This document shows positions 16,683-26,700 of a stretch of DNA of 44,695 nucleotides, one piece after another. Under the pieces are notes generated by a model. The model saw only the letters and a list, made by a program, of their open reading frames with translations. It made no database searches and was not told where the DNA came from. Position 1 is the stretch's first letter. Every line of letters starts with the position of its first letter. Source of the stretch: an uncultured Muribaculaceae bacterium (GTDB lineage Bacteria; Bacteroidota; Bacteroidia; Bacteroidales; Muribaculaceae). Position numbers and translations under genes: made by a program. The stretch is from the NCBI GenBank assembly GCA_910584665.1, contig CAJUBL010000020.1, positions 1 to 44,695 of the forward strand, in the 5' to 3' direction.

Positions 16683-17297
16683 ATGAAATCCATAAGATAC
16701 ATATATTCTCTTGTCCTGTTCATTACCGCAGGACTCACCATACAGGGAGCAGAGACAGCCCAAAGCATACTGAAACATGTCGTGGACCGCATGAGTTCAC
16801 AACCTGTACAGTCGACATTTGATCTACATGCTCCAGGTATGTCACAGAAAGGTATGATAACACTGCACGGGAACCGCTTCTCTGTAATAACCGCCGATCT
16901 TTCCACATGGTATGACGGAAAGACCCAGTGGACTCTCGCCCGGAATGTAAAGGAAGTCAATATCACAGAACCATCCCGTGAAGAACTTGCCGAAATCAAC
17001 CCCCTCATTCTTCTGAGCTCTCTGTCATCCAACTTCAATGCAGAAATGGCCGGATCCGGTACCGGCACCTACGAGATACTTCTTGTAGCCCTTGACAACA
17101 AGGCCGGGATATCCTCGGCACGTGTCATGATCAATGCCTCAACCTGGTTTCCATCAGCTATCACCATACACACTTCTACCGGCCAACAGTATGATATATT
17201 TATAAAAAGTATAAAAAATCTCAATACGGTCGATCCGGCGACATTCCGCTACAACCCATCAGCCCACCCGGACGTTGAAGTCATAGACCTCAGATAA
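16683..17297 (+). CDS. lolA: LolA-like outer-membrane lipoprotein carrier protein
   Basis: A 204-residue protein with a signal peptide (about 1-22) and the LolA-type beta half-barrel pattern: AQSILKHVVDRMSSQP near the N-terminus, GNRFSVITADLSTWYDGKTQW (83-103) and a C-terminal region ending in PATFRYNPSAHPDVEVIDLR-like sequence. The family ferries lipoproteins through the periplasm from the inner membrane to the outer membrane acceptor. The position directly after ftsK supports the call. Sequence identity to E. coli LolA looks low, so a general LolA-fold carrier is the safe claim. trxB starts 41 bases later. Confidence 0.85.
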   Translation: MKSIRYIYSLVLFITAGLTIQGAETAQSILKHVVDRMSSQPVQSTFDLHAPGMSQKGMITLHGNRFSVITADLSTWYDGKTQWTLARNVKEVNITEPSREELAEINPLILLSSLSSNFNAEMAGSGTGTYEILLVALDNKAGISSARVMINASTWFPSAITIHTSTGQQYDIFIKSIKNLNTVDPATFRYNPSAHPDVEVIDLR

Positions 17298-17338
17298 CAA
17301 TGAACTAACAGTCAGGATCCCCGAAATCATTTTACAAT

Positions 17339-18280
17339 ATGGAACAAATCAACTACACAAAATGTCTGATAATCGGCGGAGGTCCCGCCGGATTCACATC
17401 TGCCATCTACGCATCCCGTGCCAACCTGCAGCCAATCCTTTACGAGGGCATACAGCCCGGAGGACAGCTGACCACCACTACCGAAGTGGAGAACTTTCCG
17501 GGTTATCCGGATGGAGTGAGCGGTCCTCAACTCATGGAGGATCTGCGTGCGCAAGCCAGGAAATATGGCGCAGACATACGTAACGGCGAGGTTACCGGTG
17601 TCAGCTTTGACCGTCGTCCTTTCACCGTTACCATTGACGGTACTACCGATATCACCGCAGAAACTGTTATAATAGCTACCGGAGCCACAGCCCGTTATCT
17701 GGGTCTGCCCGACGAGCAGAAGTATATGGGTCTGGGAGTATCGGCCTGCGCTACATGCGACGGATTTTTCTATCGCAAAAAAACGGTAGCAGTAGTAGGC
17801 GGCGGAGATACCGCATGTGAGGAAGCCCTATATCTCAGCACACTTGCCAGCAAGGTATATCTCATAGTACGCAAAGATCACCTGCGTGCATCCAAAGTGA
17901 TGCAAAGCCGAGTGCTTGACAGGGAAAACATCACAGTACTGTTCAACACCAACACTACCGGACTGTTCGGTGAAGAGTTTGTTGAAGGAGCACATCTGGT
18001 CGAATTTCTCGGCACCGATCGTGAACGTCACTTCGATATATCAATCGACGGATTCTTCCTGGCCATCGGTCACAAACCCAATACCGATGTGTTCAAGCCA
18101 TACATCACCCTTGACGACGCCGGATTCATCGTATTACAAGGCAACACACAGTCAACCAACATAGAGGGCGTGTTTGCCGCCGGAGATGTAGCTGATCCCC
18201 GTTACCGCCAGGCAGTATCGGCCGCCGGCACCGGCTGCCGGGCCGCCATCGATGCCGAGCGATATCTGCTCGAACACTAA
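17339..18280 (+). CDS. trxB: Thioredoxin-disulfide reductase
   Basis: A 313-residue cytoplasmic flavoenzyme that reduces thioredoxin with NADPH. The FAD site GGGPAGF (13-19), redox-active pair Cys137 and Cys140 in ACATCDGFF, NADPH-binding GGGDTACEEA (154-163) and the C-terminal FAD motif GVFAAGDV are all present. Length is normal. It is the last gene of the probable dedA-rpe-ftsK-lolA-trxB operon, and a 293-base structured gap follows. Confidence 0.96.
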   Translation: MEQINYTKCLIIGGGPAGFTSAIYASRANLQPILYEGIQPGGQLTTTTEVENFPGYPDGVSGPQLMEDLRAQARKYGADIRNGEVTGVSFDRRPFTVTIDGTTDITAETVIIATGATARYLGLPDEQKYMGLGVSACATCDGFFYRKKTVAVVGGGDTACEEALYLSTLASKVYLIVRKDHLRASKVMQSRVLDRENITVLFNTNTTGLFGEEFVEGAHLVEFLGTDRERHFDISIDGFFLAIGHKPNTDVFKPYITLDDAGFIVLQGNTQSTNIEGVFAAGDVADPRYRQAVSAAGTGCRAAIDAERYLLEH

Positions 18281-18573
18281 ACCGCCGCCCGGGATTAACA
18301 AACAACGCAATGGTTAGAACATGCATTGAAGATACGTAACTTCATAGAATAATAACTGCTACATTCAGCGCATAGCATTTTAATGTATTCATAGCCCGGG
18401 AGATGTCAGACTATAATAACCTGACATCTCCCGAATCATACCATCGATAACGATGTGACATTTTTTTTCCATAATAATATTGCACACAAACCACGAGCCC
18501 GGAATGAACTAAAACCATGGGTAGTTACGTTATACTTCTGTATTTAGTATGAATCACATCTGATTGATCCGCT
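18281..18573. other. Structured intergenic region between trxB and yqgE
   Basis: A 293-base gap without a convincing gene. It holds a perfect 13-bp inverted repeat, CGGGAGATGTCAG (18397-18409) with CTGACATCTCCCG (18421-18433), around an 11-base A/T-rich loop. A second small stem (CATCG 18442-18446 with CGATG 18451-18455) follows, and then eight T (18461-18468). The whole could be the trxB terminator, an untranslated structured RNA, or an operator. No good TAnnTTTG promoter for yqgE is visible; TACTTCTG at 18533-18540 is one mismatch away. Confidence 0.5.
18442..18468 (+). terminator. Possible terminator downstream of trxB
   Basis: A 5-bp stem (CATCG/CGATG with an ATAA loop) is followed after five bases by eight T. 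The stem is short and offset from the T run, so termination may also need the larger 13-bp hairpin just upstream. Confidence 0.4.
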
Positions 18574-19179
18574 ATGATTACCGATATGCAATCAGCTCTT
18601 TTTAATATCAAACTCTCGACTGATATGCCGAAGGGAGGCTCGCTGCTTGTAGCCGAACCATTCCTGCGGGAGGAGTGTTTCAATCATGCTGTCATACTCC
18701 TTATAGATCACGGCGACGGGTATCCGTCCATGGGACTCACGCTCAACAGGAGCACAGATCTCACACTGGACCAGATAATCGACGAAGTCGGCCCTGACCA
18801 TCGTGTGCCTATATTCGTAGGTGGTCCGGTAGGTGACGACCGGATGTTCTATCTCCATACTCTTCCGGATATCTTCGACAACAGTATTGAAGTAATGCCG
18901 GGACTATACATCGGAGGAGATTACGGACAGGTTCTTGAATACGTCAACGAAGGATATCCCACTGAGGGACACCTGCGGTTCTATGTAGGCTATAGCGGCT
19001 GGGAACCAGGCCAACTCGATGAGGAAGTAAAGAATAATGTCTGGGCCGTAGCCGGAAACACCGATCCCCGCCAGCTGCTCACAGGCTGTGACGACCCATT
19101 CTGGCACCGCACAGTAAAGTCGATGGGAGAACGTTACCGCGGATGGCAGTTCCACCCGATGAACCTCAGTGCCAACTGA
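18574..19179 (+). CDS. YqgE/AlgH family protein
   Basis: A 201-residue protein of the YqgE/AlgH family (DUF179), whose biochemical role is not settled. Family hallmarks are visible: FNHAVILLIDHGDGYPSMGLTLNR (about 36-59), FVGGPVGDDRMFYLHTLPD (about 83-101) and FYVGYSGWEPGQLDEEVKNNVW (about 140-161). Length is typical. Met5 at 18586 is an alternative start. It is convergent with the PagL-like gene, with 28 bases between the stop codons. Confidence 0.92.
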   Translation: MITDMQSALFNIKLSTDMPKGGSLLVAEPFLREECFNHAVILLIDHGDGYPSMGLTLNRSTDLTLDQIIDEVGPDHRVPIFVGGPVGDDRMFYLHTLPDIFDNSIEVMPGLYIGGDYGQVLEYVNEGYPTEGHLRFYVGYSGWEPGQLDEEVKNNVWAVAGNTDPRQLLTGCDDPFWHRTVKSMGERYRGWQFHPMNLSAN

Positions 19180-19207
19180 CCACCTACTGACAATGACTGA
19201 CTCATTA

Positions 19208-20395
19208 CTACAGTCTGACTCCTATACCAAGCATCAGGTTCTGCGGATCCTGAAAGCGCCCCAGACGATAACCGGTATTTATAAATATATGTCTGGTTAC
19301 AAATGTTTTCAGGGTTAATGACTGAAAGAACGCCTTGTTGCCCCGCGGATTTATGAAGTCATACCCGAGGCCTATGTTTACCGAAAAAATCGGCATGGAC
19401 AGTTCTGCATGTGCGGAAAGCCCCGCACTGATCTGTCTGCCGAAAGGCGGCCGATAGAATTTCAATCGTTCTTCATGTGTATCTTCCACCCAGTATGGTG
19501 CCAGTCCGGCGCTTTCATCCCATTGTGCCGTGACAGAGGCACCGGCGGCAAACCAGCGGTTGAGCTGACGCATCGGAGCAAACTGCAGTCCGACAACGCC
19601 GAACTTGCCGGGGCACAACTCCGGTTCTCCGAGTATTTCTATGGCCCGCCTGCGCCATGCCCCATAGGCTATAATATCATAGAACCAATTACCACGGTCA
19701 GCCTCAGACTCCAGCGCAGAATCGATACCATGTACCGGATTACGGTCGCTGTTTATCACATAGGCAATACCCAGCGAGGCACCGACAGTATTGACTCCTC
19801 CGTTAGGCCATGATGTATTGCCATTGGAAAAGTGAGAAGCATCGACTCCCAGTGACATGAGCCAGCAAGATGCAATACGGTACCGCAGTCTGATACCGAG
19901 TCCCATATGGGCGGTGACCGATGTGCTCACCGCAGTGTTCTCGGTATATAATTCCTTGTCATAATGACGCCACCCCATAGCAGCACCAAACTTCCACTCA
20001 TAACCCAATGACAGGCGGTCACCGAGCCACAGGAATGGAGCACCCTGATAGACATATACCGATGCCGGCGTGCCAAGCAGTCCGTCAACCATAAATGAAC
20101 GCAGATCCACACCTAAACCCTGATAAACTCCGCGATAAAGTCTACCCCAACGCGAATCGGGGTTGAAACTGAAATCGGTCCTCAGCGTTCCGGTCACTGC
20201 CGAACCGACTTGCCGGCCGGTATAATTATCACCCTTAAGAAACGGATTGGTACGAGGAATAAAGGCACCCGACACCTCGGCACCGACACGCCACTGTAAG
20301 CGACCGTCATAAGCACCGGGCAGAGAATCGGCACAGGCGGCACTAAGTCCAAGTGCTATATGTATGAGAATGAGTAATATGTTATAGCGCTTCAT
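19208..20395 (-). CDS. PagL-like outer-membrane protein (acyloxyacyl hydrolase/lipid A deacylase family)
   Basis: A 395-residue beta-barrel protein with a signal peptide (about 1-22). The segment DASHFSNGNTSWPNGGVNTVGASLGI (about 185-210) resembles the PagL active-site strand, with the candidate catalytic pair His188 and Ser190. PagL removes the 3-O acyl chain of lipid A at the outer membrane. It is much longer than Pseudomonas PagL (about 150 mature residues), and the acidic third catalytic residue expected about 12 residues after the Ser is not obvious. The ATG at 20395 is chosen because it forms an ATGA overlap with the upstream gene; an in-frame start at 20425 lies inside that gene. Family assignment is good, activity uncertain. 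Confidence 0.75.
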   Translation of the reverse strand: MKRYNILLILIHIALGLSAACADSLPGAYDGRLQWRVGAEVSGAFIPRTNPFLKGDNYTGRQVGSAVTGTLRTDFSFNPDSRWGRLYRGVYQGLGVDLRSFMVDGLLGTPASVYVYQGAPFLWLGDRLSLGYEWKFGAAMGWRHYDKELYTENTAVSTSVTAHMGLGIRLRYRIASCWLMSLGVDASHFSNGNTSWPNGGVNTVGASLGIAYVINSDRNPVHGIDSALESEADRGNWFYDIIAYGAWRRRAIEILGEPELCPGKFGVVGLQFAPMRQLNRWFAAGASVTAQWDESAGLAPYWVEDTHEERLKFYRPPFGRQISAGLSAHAELSMPIFSVNIGLGYDFINPRGNKAFFQSLTLKTFVTRHIFINTGYRLGRFQDPQNLMLGIGVRL

Positions 20396-21336
20396 TTCGG
20401 CTCGACTTTTATTGTATACTTCCACGGTTCAACCATCTGATATATAAACCGGGTACTGTATTCGGATGAGTATACCGGAGCGATGAATTTCATTTCTCCA
20501 TGAAATTCAGCCTTTAGACAGGCTACATCTACCGTTATTCTTACACTCGAGTTGGCCGGAATCTCAACCGGCACAGTCTGTACGGCATCATTAATCTCAT
20601 ACCTTATATCGCTACCGATCTTATACTCACCACGGCTCATATAAATCCACTCGCTGTCAGTATCATCATCGTCAAAGGTATTGAATGTAGGCAACGGCAT
20701 ATCGACAATCTTGCCATCGGCCCACACATCGCAGGCAACAACACGCGATATCGCCGTTGCCGAACGGTAAGGCGCAACATATACTACAATGGGATTTGAC
20801 GAATTGTTATTATATAAGCGACTGTCTGTAATCGTCCTGAAGTCATAGTCCACGGTATAATCCGAATCATATTTCCAATCAAACATGAACATCGGTTCAC
20901 CCGGCTCAACATTTACAACGATGCTCTTTACAGCATAGTCATATTCCAATCTCAGCTTCACGACAAGCTTCTCTTCGGTACAGTTCTGTAAGCAACTGAA
21001 AGTTATTCTGTTTCCGCTGAAGCCGATGGAAAATTCACAGAACGGATCGTTATACACTATGCTGCCTATATCGCCCGGCTTGGAATCCTGCGGAATCTCC
21101 ACGCCTTTCCTGTCATAATATGAAAACATAGCTCCTGACGAAATTATACGCCCGACCGATATTCGGCTGAGTCCTCGAGGCTGATAGGCAAGCTCGTCAT
21201 AGCCTCCGTCACCTGCTATTGTTATTTCAGTCTCTTCAGGGAGATTAAAATTGCGGTCGACAAAAATATCGTTATTGCATGATGATACCATGACAGCCAC
21301 CATCGCAATAACGATAGCCCAAAAGTTTATTTTCAT
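20392..21336 (-). CDS. Hypothetical lipoprotein coupled to the PagL-like gene
   Basis: A 314-residue predicted lipoprotein (signal MKINFWAIVIAMVAVMVSSC, lipobox Cys20). I do not recognise its family. The mature part is beta-rich with two roughly equal halves, one running to about residue 150 (FSIGFSGNRITFSCLQNCTEE, with two Cys) and the other from about 150 (VEPGEPMFMFDWKYDSDYTVDYDF onward), plus an acidic DDDDTDSEW patch. The start at 21336 is preferred to the upstream TTG because it gives a proper signal and because a -7 box lies at 21433-21440. Its stop overlaps the PagL-like start by ATGA, so the two are probably made together and may act together in the envelope. Confidence 0.75.
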   Translation of the reverse strand: MKINFWAIVIAMVAVMVSSCNNDIFVDRNFNLPEETEITIAGDGGYDELAYQPRGLSRISVGRIISSGAMFSYYDRKGVEIPQDSKPGDIGSIVYNDPFCEFSIGFSGNRITFSCLQNCTEEKLVVKLRLEYDYAVKSIVVNVEPGEPMFMFDWKYDSDYTVDYDFRTITDSRLYNNNSSNPIVVYVAPYRSATAISRVVACDVWADGKIVDMPLPTFNTFDDDDTDSEWIYMSRGEYKIGSDIRYEINDAVQTVPVEIPANSSVRITVDVACLKAEFHGEMKFIAPVYSSEYSTRFIYQMVEPWKYTIKVEPK

Positions 21337-21432
21337 AAATAGGAACTCTCTTAAAGAATAATCAACATCAAAAAAATGACGCAGAAAATTGTAAAATGTT
21401 TCATTTTTGCTGAAATATCTGTAATAATAATG

Positions 21433-21461
21433 CAAATGTAACAGTAAAACACGAATAACAA
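21433..21461 (-). promoter_or_regulatory. Promoter of the lipoprotein/PagL-like pair
   Basis: On the minus strand TTG (21461-21459), 18 bases, then TACATTTG (21440-21433), a perfect -7 match. This leaves a leader of about 90 bases before the ATG at 21336. Confidence 0.58.
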
Positions 21462-21514
21462 TAAATAAAAAGCACTAAAATAGCGCTATATGATTGTTTA
21501 TTTCGTATTTTTAA

Positions 21515-22036
21515 CTATTTATTAAAGAAAAACTGATAGTGTAAAGCATCAACCCATTGATCACCGCGACGTATCCAGGCCGGAAAATGTCCGGTAGCTT
21601 CAAACCCCTGGTGTTCAAAAAGATGCCTGCATGATAAATTATCTGCACGTATTACTGCGGCAAGTTGCCTCATGCCCAACTGTCCGCTACAATATTCACA
21701 CAAAACAGCAAGGGCTCTATGCCCCACCCCCTTGCCACGATAACCGGCCGCGATGGTTATACCGACATATGCACGGCGGTTTACACGATCATAATCATAC
21801 AGGTCTATAAATCCGGCCACCGCACCGTCACCCGCCATCGTCACTACAAGCCGCAGCTGACCGACAGCAAATATATTTCCATCATAGCTATTGACATAAT
21901 CCCACAGCTGTTTGCGCGAAAGGGGAGCATAAGTCACTCCATCGTTCCACAACGACGGGTCATTCTCAATAAGATACATTGCATCTACATCGGCTGGTTC
22001 TGGCGCCCTTAGTATTATAACATCATCGGTCAACAT
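21515..22036 (-). CDS. GNAT-family N-acetyltransferase
   Basis: A 173-residue cytoplasmic acetyl-CoA-dependent acetyltransferase. The start LRAPEPADVDAMYLIENDPSLW fits the RimJ/RimL or SpeG-like branch. The acetyl-CoA loop motif A is visible as ITIAAGYRGKGVGHRAL (about 93-109, with the G-x-G-x-G/A pattern). SCRHLFEHQGFEATG (about 135-149) is the usual C-terminal strand-helix. Polyamine, protein N-terminus and antibiotic substrates are all possible. It lies 12 bases after recR as the last gene of the metF operon. Confidence 0.88.
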   Translation of the reverse strand: MLTDDVIILRAPEPADVDAMYLIENDPSLWNDGVTYAPLSRKQLWDYVNSYDGNIFAVGQLRLVVTMAGDGAVAGFIDLYDYDRVNRRAYVGITIAAGYRGKGVGHRALAVLCEYCSGQLGMRQLAAVIRADNLSCRHLFEHQGFEATGHFPAWIRRGDQWVDALHYQFFFNK

Positions 22037-22048
22037 TGTAACAGCTGA

Positions 22049-22660
22049 TTAAATGGCAAAATCAGTACGGTTCAGCAGACTGCGGCCGAGCGTTATCTCA
22101 TCGGTATACTCTATCTCGTTGCCTACCGACACACCGCGTGCAAGCTGTGTGACTTTAACCGGCAACGTGCCGAGACGGCGGAAAATATAAAAATTGGTGG
22201 TGTCGCCCTCCATTGTGGCACTCAAAGCGAGTATTATCTCCCTGACTTCACCGGTTGCAACGCGTTCTATGAGCGAATCAATCTCGAGTTGTTCGGGTCC
22301 CACTCCGTCAAGAGGGGATATCAATCCTCCCAGCACGTGATATACCCCGTCATACTGACCTGTACGTTCAAAACAGATCACATCCTTTACATTCTCGACC
22401 ACACATACCGTCGAGTGGTCACGGCGCCCGTCGGCACATATACCACACATATCGGTCTCCGAGATATTGTGACAACAACGGCAGTATGTAACCTCGCGCC
22501 TCATTTTTATGATAGCCTCGCCAAGTGACACAGCCTCATTCTCGTCACGACGTAACAGGTGCAGTGCGAGCCTGAGCGCAGTCTTACGTCCTATTCCGGG
22601 TAACCGTGACAGCTCAGTCACAGCCCCTTCCAACAAAGATGATGCATATTCCCGGTCCAT
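22049..22660 (-). CDS. recR: Recombination protein RecR
   Basis: A 203-residue protein that, with RecO, loads RecA at single-strand gaps. The N-terminal helix-hairpin-helix is LSRLPGIGRKTALRLALHLL (18-37), the zinc finger uses Cys60, Cys63, Cys72 and Cys75, and a Toprim domain starts at VCVVENVKDV (85-94) and includes GLISPLDGVGP. Length is typical. It sits 14 bases after hemW. Confidence 0.96.
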   Translation of the reverse strand: MDREYASSLLEGAVTELSRLPGIGRKTALRLALHLLRRDENEAVSLGEAIIKMRREVTYCRCCHNISETDMCGICADGRRDHSTVCVVENVKDVICFERTGQYDGVYHVLGGLISPLDGVGPEQLEIDSLIERVATGEVREIILALSATMEGDTTNFYIFRRLGTLPVKVTQLARGVSVGNEIEYTDEITLGRSLLNRTDFAI

Positions 22661-22674
22661 ATATATTCAATCTG

Positions 22675-23796
22675 TTAAATAATGAGTTCACGCAGTATGG
22701 CATCGCTCGTGAGCCAATGAGACCGCCGGATGGTCACTATATCGCCATCAATATCGACAAGTCCCGCTGACTGCATTCTCAGGACAGAATCTCTGAAACG
22801 TCCGGCAAATATGCCGTATGAACGTTTCGCGAGATCGGCAAGATTCAATCCTGACGAAGTACGCAACCTCGTGATAATATAATCGTTAAACTTGTTTTCC
22901 TCCGTTTCCTCATCGACTGCACAACATGTGAGACCGGCTGACAGAGACTCGATATATGTCTTCAGATCAGGCAGATTATAACGGCGCGTATCACCATCAA
23001 AACTATGAGCCGAAGGACCCAGTCCAAGATAGGGTGTTCCATCCCAATAGGCCGAATTGTGTCGCGATTCGTACCCCGGCCGGGCATAATTTGATATCTC
23101 ATAATGTATATATCCGGCATCAGTGAGACGTTCATCAACCATCTTATACATAGATACAGCCATCTCCTCATCGGCCTCTGTCACTTTACCGGCCATGAGG
23201 CGGGCATAAAGACGGGTACCGGGCTCGTATGAAAGCAAGTAAGCCGACAGGTGTGTGGCACCGGTCTCGACAAGCCGGTCTATGCTGTAGCCAAGTGTGT
23301 CACGGGATTGTCCTGGAAGGCCGAAAATAAGATCAAGACTGAAATTGTCAAAAAATGACGTTATCAGCCGTACCGCCTCCAGCGCCTCAGCGGCAGTGTG
23401 ACGACGCCCTACTCCTTTCAATTCATCATCGACAAACGACTGGACTCCCATGCTCACACGGTTCACACCAGCACGGCACAGAGCCTCAAGCAGACGGCTG
23501 TCGACATCCTCAGGGTTAACCTCAACAGTGAATTCCCCAACATCACCCAGATCAATAACCTCACCCAGATTTCTGACAAGATATTCAATACGATCTCCGC
23601 CAAGCGATGACGGTGTACCGCCGCCCATATATAGTGTAGACACCGGCCGGGAAATTTCTCCGCGCCTCAACCGTGCCTCGGCAATAACAGCCTCGACATA
23701 TCGGTCAGCCGTACCGATACGGGGCGTGGAGTAAAAGTCACAGTAGGCACACTTGGAGTGACAGTATGGAACATGTATGTACAATCCGGCCGCCAT
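22675..23796 (-). CDS. hemW: Radical SAM heme chaperone HemW
   Basis: A 373-residue radical-SAM protein related to coproporphyrinogen dehydrogenase HemN. HemW binds heme and is thought to deliver it to respiratory enzymes. The 4Fe-4S motif is CHSKCAYC (Cys12, Cys16, Cys19), preceded by YIHVPYC; STLYMGGGTPS is the SAM-binding glycine motif. A winged-helix C-terminal HemN domain follows. I chose the ATG at 23796 (MAAGLYIHVPYC) because it fits family N-termini and lies two bases after the upstream stop; the ATG at 23811 is possible. Confidence 0.92.
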   Translation of the reverse strand: MAAGLYIHVPYCHSKCAYCDFYSTPRIGTADRYVEAVIAEARLRRGEISRPVSTLYMGGGTPSSLGGDRIEYLVRNLGEVIDLGDVGEFTVEVNPEDVDSRLLEALCRAGVNRVSMGVQSFVDDELKGVGRRHTAAEALEAVRLITSFFDNFSLDLIFGLPGQSRDTLGYSIDRLVETGATHLSAYLLSYEPGTRLYARLMAGKVTEADEEMAVSMYKMVDERLTDAGYIHYEISNYARPGYESRHNSAYWDGTPYLGLGPSAHSFDGDTRRYNLPDLKTYIESLSAGLTCCAVDEETEENKFNDYIITRLRTSSGLNLADLAKRSYGIFAGRFRDSVLRMQSAGLVDIDGDIVTIRRSHWLTSDAILRELII

Positions 23797-23798
23797 TG

Positions 23799-26700
23799 TC
23801 ACTTCATGCATATGGTTGTAAACTTGCAGAACCTGCAGGCATGATCATCGTCAAGACAACGTAATACCAACGGATTTCCGGCATCAGGATAAAATAGCGG
23901 ATACAGAACAGCATCGAGACGCCCCAGTATCTCATCATTGAACTGACGGTAATCATATACCACTGTCTTATCGATGGTAATAGGCTGTGGAGGCTGATTC
24001 TGACCTATAGTCCTGAAACGGTAAATCATCGGCTGGACGAGCACGCTGTCATCTATGCCGGGGGTATTCTGCACATATGCGTTGCAATAAAGAAAAAGCT
24101 GGAGCACCGCCTTGTCCCGTCCCTTGGAATAGTTCTCAAACATATGTGGGACGGTAGTCTTCACCTCATCGGCTCCTGTCTTGTAGTCTATGATACGTAT
24201 CACGCGCCGCCCTTCTGAATCAACGACCTCATCGACACGGTCAATAGTATAGCTGAAATTAAGAGTAAGCCGATCGGATATACGGAGCTTTACATTCTCC
24301 TTACGCTCTCCGGAGATGAAGGTAAAACTATCATAGCTGTCAAGTTCATGTGCAAGCATATATCTGACCATATCAAGCATCATACGGGATATAAGCTCGG
24401 CATCGCCCGTAAGGGGCGCCTGATCCTCAGGCCTGCGCCCCAGATACAGTTCGTTGATGGCTTTCTTTATTTCAGGCATTATCACATCCGCCCGGTTGAT
24501 AATATTGATCATGCTACGGTCTATCACCACCGGACGGCCTTCTGTCTGCAACGACGTGTACAGGCGCTCAACTACCTGATGCAGCACAGAGCCGAAAGTA
24601 GCCTCGTCAAAGAAATCCCTGACATCGTCGTTATCAAAATACCCTTCGAGATAACTGAGCGCAAACTGTATGGGACAGTTTATATAATTATTGATTGATG
24701 TGGCCGAGATATAACGGGGGTCGGTTTCTGATATATACCGGTCAAGAATCGCCCGACGTCCGGTATCTATACATAATGATACCGGATCATTGTCCTCAAC
24801 CCTAAGATCATAGGTAACGTTTCGTTGTACAAGCCCGGGCGGACGATACAGATATCTCAGCTGATTGATATAACGCGAAGGCTCTCCGCTTCTGGTTCCA
24901 CGGGTACGGGAATCATAGAGCAGATACACACGTCTGGCACGTGTTATGAGACGGTAAAAGTAATAGGCCGAGATACTCTCCTGATGTTCTATGGTAGCCA
25001 TACCGTATCCCTTACGGAGTGCCGGCGGGATGAAAGAACGCGAGAAATGTCTGCGGGGGAACACTCTCTCGTTCATTGACGTGATGATTACATTGTCAAA
25101 GTCGATCGCACGGGTCTCGAGCATACCCATTACCTGCAGCCCCCTGAGAGGACGTCCTTCAAATGATACGCTCTCTCCTGCAGTAAGTTTCTCCACGAGA
25201 TGGAATACCGTAGCATCGGACAGATCCACGTCAAGGTCGTCAAGATGTGCACGCTGCATAAGCTGCAGCTCGTCAAGGGCATTAAGGTAGCGGCGTATGA
25301 AACCGGCCTCAAGCGCCCCGGCGGCAGTCAGTGTCACCTCAGGAAGAGTGTCGTCACGTTCCTCTTCGCATGCATCATCCGGCCCGACGGCATATTTTGC
25401 GTAAACAGAATCCAACAGCCACTCCATCAGCTTCTTCATGAAGGCAAACACTTCACGGCTCGAAGCAGGATTGGCCGACAGGCCGAAAAGAGGGTGCAAT
25501 GGCGCATATGCCTCAGACATGAGAAGCGTACACGGTACATTGAACAGTCTGCAGCTGCTGATAACCTTACAGATTCCGTCACATGTCACACTGCTTATGG
25601 ATCGGATGAGCGGATGGGACAATACAGTGACTACATCATCCCTGAAAAATGAGTTTTCATATCTGGACCTACGCGCTCTCATCTGCATGGAGACAACCGA
25701 TGCCACAAGCGATGCCACAGAGGTGTTACGCAACTGGAATCCCATAGTGACATTCACTTCCTTTATATTGACAGGCATACTATTGATCATCGGAAGGCAC
25801 AGATTCTCTTCGGGAAATACGATAGCTGTCGAAAGAAGAGTATTATCGTTCCCTCCGTCAGGCAACAGTGAAGACACTATATCGGACACAATCTTGATCT
25901 GCCCGCTGACAGAAGGAACTCCTATAACTTCTATACGCGGCCATTCATCCACCCGGCATCCCACTCCGACCGCATCGGCCGGCTGAGGAAAATTCCTGAC
26001 ATAATGTTTAAGGAACCTGATAGCACGGTTGCTTTGATCGTCAAACGACGGCGACGCATAATCCCAGAAGAAATCGGCAATACCCTTGTCCCGCATCACA
26101 CCGAATATACGTTCCTCCACTGTCGAAAGCACGTTAAAACCGACAAAAACATAGCGCTCAGCCCGAAATCGCTCGGGAGACGCAGCTGTCATTATATCCA
26201 GAGCACGGCGATACATGCGGCCCTGATAGGTAAGACCACGACTCGCCAGTTCTTCATTGAACGTATCATACAGCCTTTTCATAACCTGCCACAGTCTGAT
26301 AAACCCGGCTGTAGAACGACGATCGGAATGCTCTCCGGTATCGCTGACATGAACAGCATGGTTCCAGAAGTCGGCGGCCTGGCGCGGTGTGCGGTCCTCG
26401 CCCCAGTAACGTCTGATCACCTCAATCTGCTCGGGTGTGAGATAATTTGAACTGATCTCACGCAATGCCCCGATGTTGTGAAATAATTCTGACGGGTTTA
26501 CAAGATACTTGTCGACATCGGTAAAATCACTCAGCAACACATCTCCCCAATACTGGAACTTATTGAAGTCTATACTGTCCGGCTCTTCCCCTTCCGGCGT
26601 GCCGGCAAGCACTATATCCCGATAGCATCGGTACAGAATGAACAGCTGCTCAATGCGGGTAGCTTCCACTTCGTCTGTAAAGTCAGCTACAAAATCACTT

